Shown: in pieces, positions 63,908-64,000 of the stretch
Position numbering within the stretch: position 1 is the first letter of the stretch
How the letters are laid out: every line of letters begins with the position of its first letter
Assembly (NCBI RefSeq): GCF_044326205.1
Contig: NZ_JBIRCY010000018.1
Coordinates: 1-64,000 of the forward strand
Source: Kumtagia sp044326205
GTDB taxonomy: Bacteria; Pseudomonadota; Alphaproteobacteria; Rhizobiales; Rhizobiaceae
Length of the DNA: 64,000 nt
Direction of reading: 5' to 3'
Made by a program: the position numbers and the translations under genes
Notes under the pieces: generated by a model
Database searches by the model: none
Told to the model about the DNA's origin: nothing
What the model saw: only the letters and a program-made list of their open reading frames with translations

Positions 63908-64000
63908 ATGGTTTTTTCGATCCGCAGCCGCCCGTCCTGGGCGATCCCAGAGGCGCTGGCGACGCCCGAAACGGCCTTCGTCGACCGCCGCACGCTGCTC
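63908..64000 (+). CDS. Start of probable MsrP (YedY) methionine-sulfoxide reductase catalytic subunit, partial
   Basis: The first 31 codons run to the window end and read MVFSIRSRPSWAIPEALATP, then ETAFVDRRTLL. The IPE-x-ATPE-x-x-F-x-DRR layout matches the N-terminus of rhizobial MsrP (YedY), a periplasmic molybdopterin enzyme that repairs oxidised methionines, where the DRRTLL is part of the Tat signal. GGAGG lies eight bases before ATG 63908. The rest of the gene is outside the window, so the call is tentative. Confidence 0.55.
   Translation, partial: MVFSIRSRPSWAIPEALATPETAFVDRRTLL

Overview
The window reads as a chromosomal segment of a high-GC alphaproteobacterium of the order Hyphomicrobiales (Rhizobiales), most like Mesorhizobium or a close Phyllobacteriaceae relative. 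The basis is gene content and order: a carA, yqeY, dnaG and rpoD block with rhizobial-length CarB (1159 aa) and sigma-70 (676 aa), a PmtA-like methyltransferase, HlyU-like and RcnB-like small proteins, and hairpin-rich intergenic repeats typical of rhizobia. The assignment is inference from recall; no search was run. No tRNA, rRNA or CRISPR array is seen.

Layout. 1-2.3 kb: a RidA-like protein, then an AT-rich accessory gene for a HEPN-type (R-x4-H) protein whose 5' part lies in another frame, joined through an A AAA AAG slippery heptamer followed by a small hairpin. 2.3-13.8 kb: two small secreted proteins, carB, an SH3-domain protein, a phospholipid methyltransferase-like enzyme, a TetR/reductase divergon, an ArsR-phosphoesterase/MFS divergon. 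13.9-31.7 kb: a CHASE-PAS-GGDEF-EAL protein, a YpfJ-type zinc peptidase, a TadG/vWA protein, then carA and yqeY divergently, an interposed group (alpha/beta hydrolase, Tat-type beta-carbonic anhydrase, Na/Pi transporter, RcnB-like, MFS), then dnaG and rpoD with a clear terminator.

31.7-49.3 kb is more accessory: an orphan 213-aa protein, a VOC/HxlR divergon, a LysM-like plus Cys-His protein resembling cell-wall amidase effectors, a GT87-like membrane protein, two divergent citrate synthase homologues (one carrying an N-terminal DNA-binding domain, with a perfect 12-bp inverted repeat over its own start), an RTX-type protein, DUF1194, GYD, LysE, Uma2, YjbQ, HlyU, a TetR/VOC divergon with two matching operators, a cytoplasmic HtrA-like protease, a decayed DNA-methyltransferase remnant next to a lytic transglycosylase, and a cold-shock protein.

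49.4-64 kb: a GST, two overlapping EAL-type genes (one degenerate), aspartate aminotransferase, a 149-bp palindromic repeat, a flavin monooxygenase-like protein, a cupin, an orphan PAAR protein with a long coiled coil, an MHS-family transporter with a large extra loop, a ribbon-helix-helix protein, an EF-G paralogue, an HxlR / NTF2-SDR divergon, and the first 31 codons of a probable msrP.

Themes: many small divergons (regulator facing target) with readable palindromic operators; cyclic-di-GMP turnover proteins; and two orphan parts that recall type VI secretion cargo (PAAR and a Cys-His cell-wall hydrolase candidate) without secretion structural genes in view. The most unusual signals are the candidate programmed frameshift in the HEPN gene, the DNA-binding citrate synthase divergon, the 149-bp palindrome and the methyltransferase relic.
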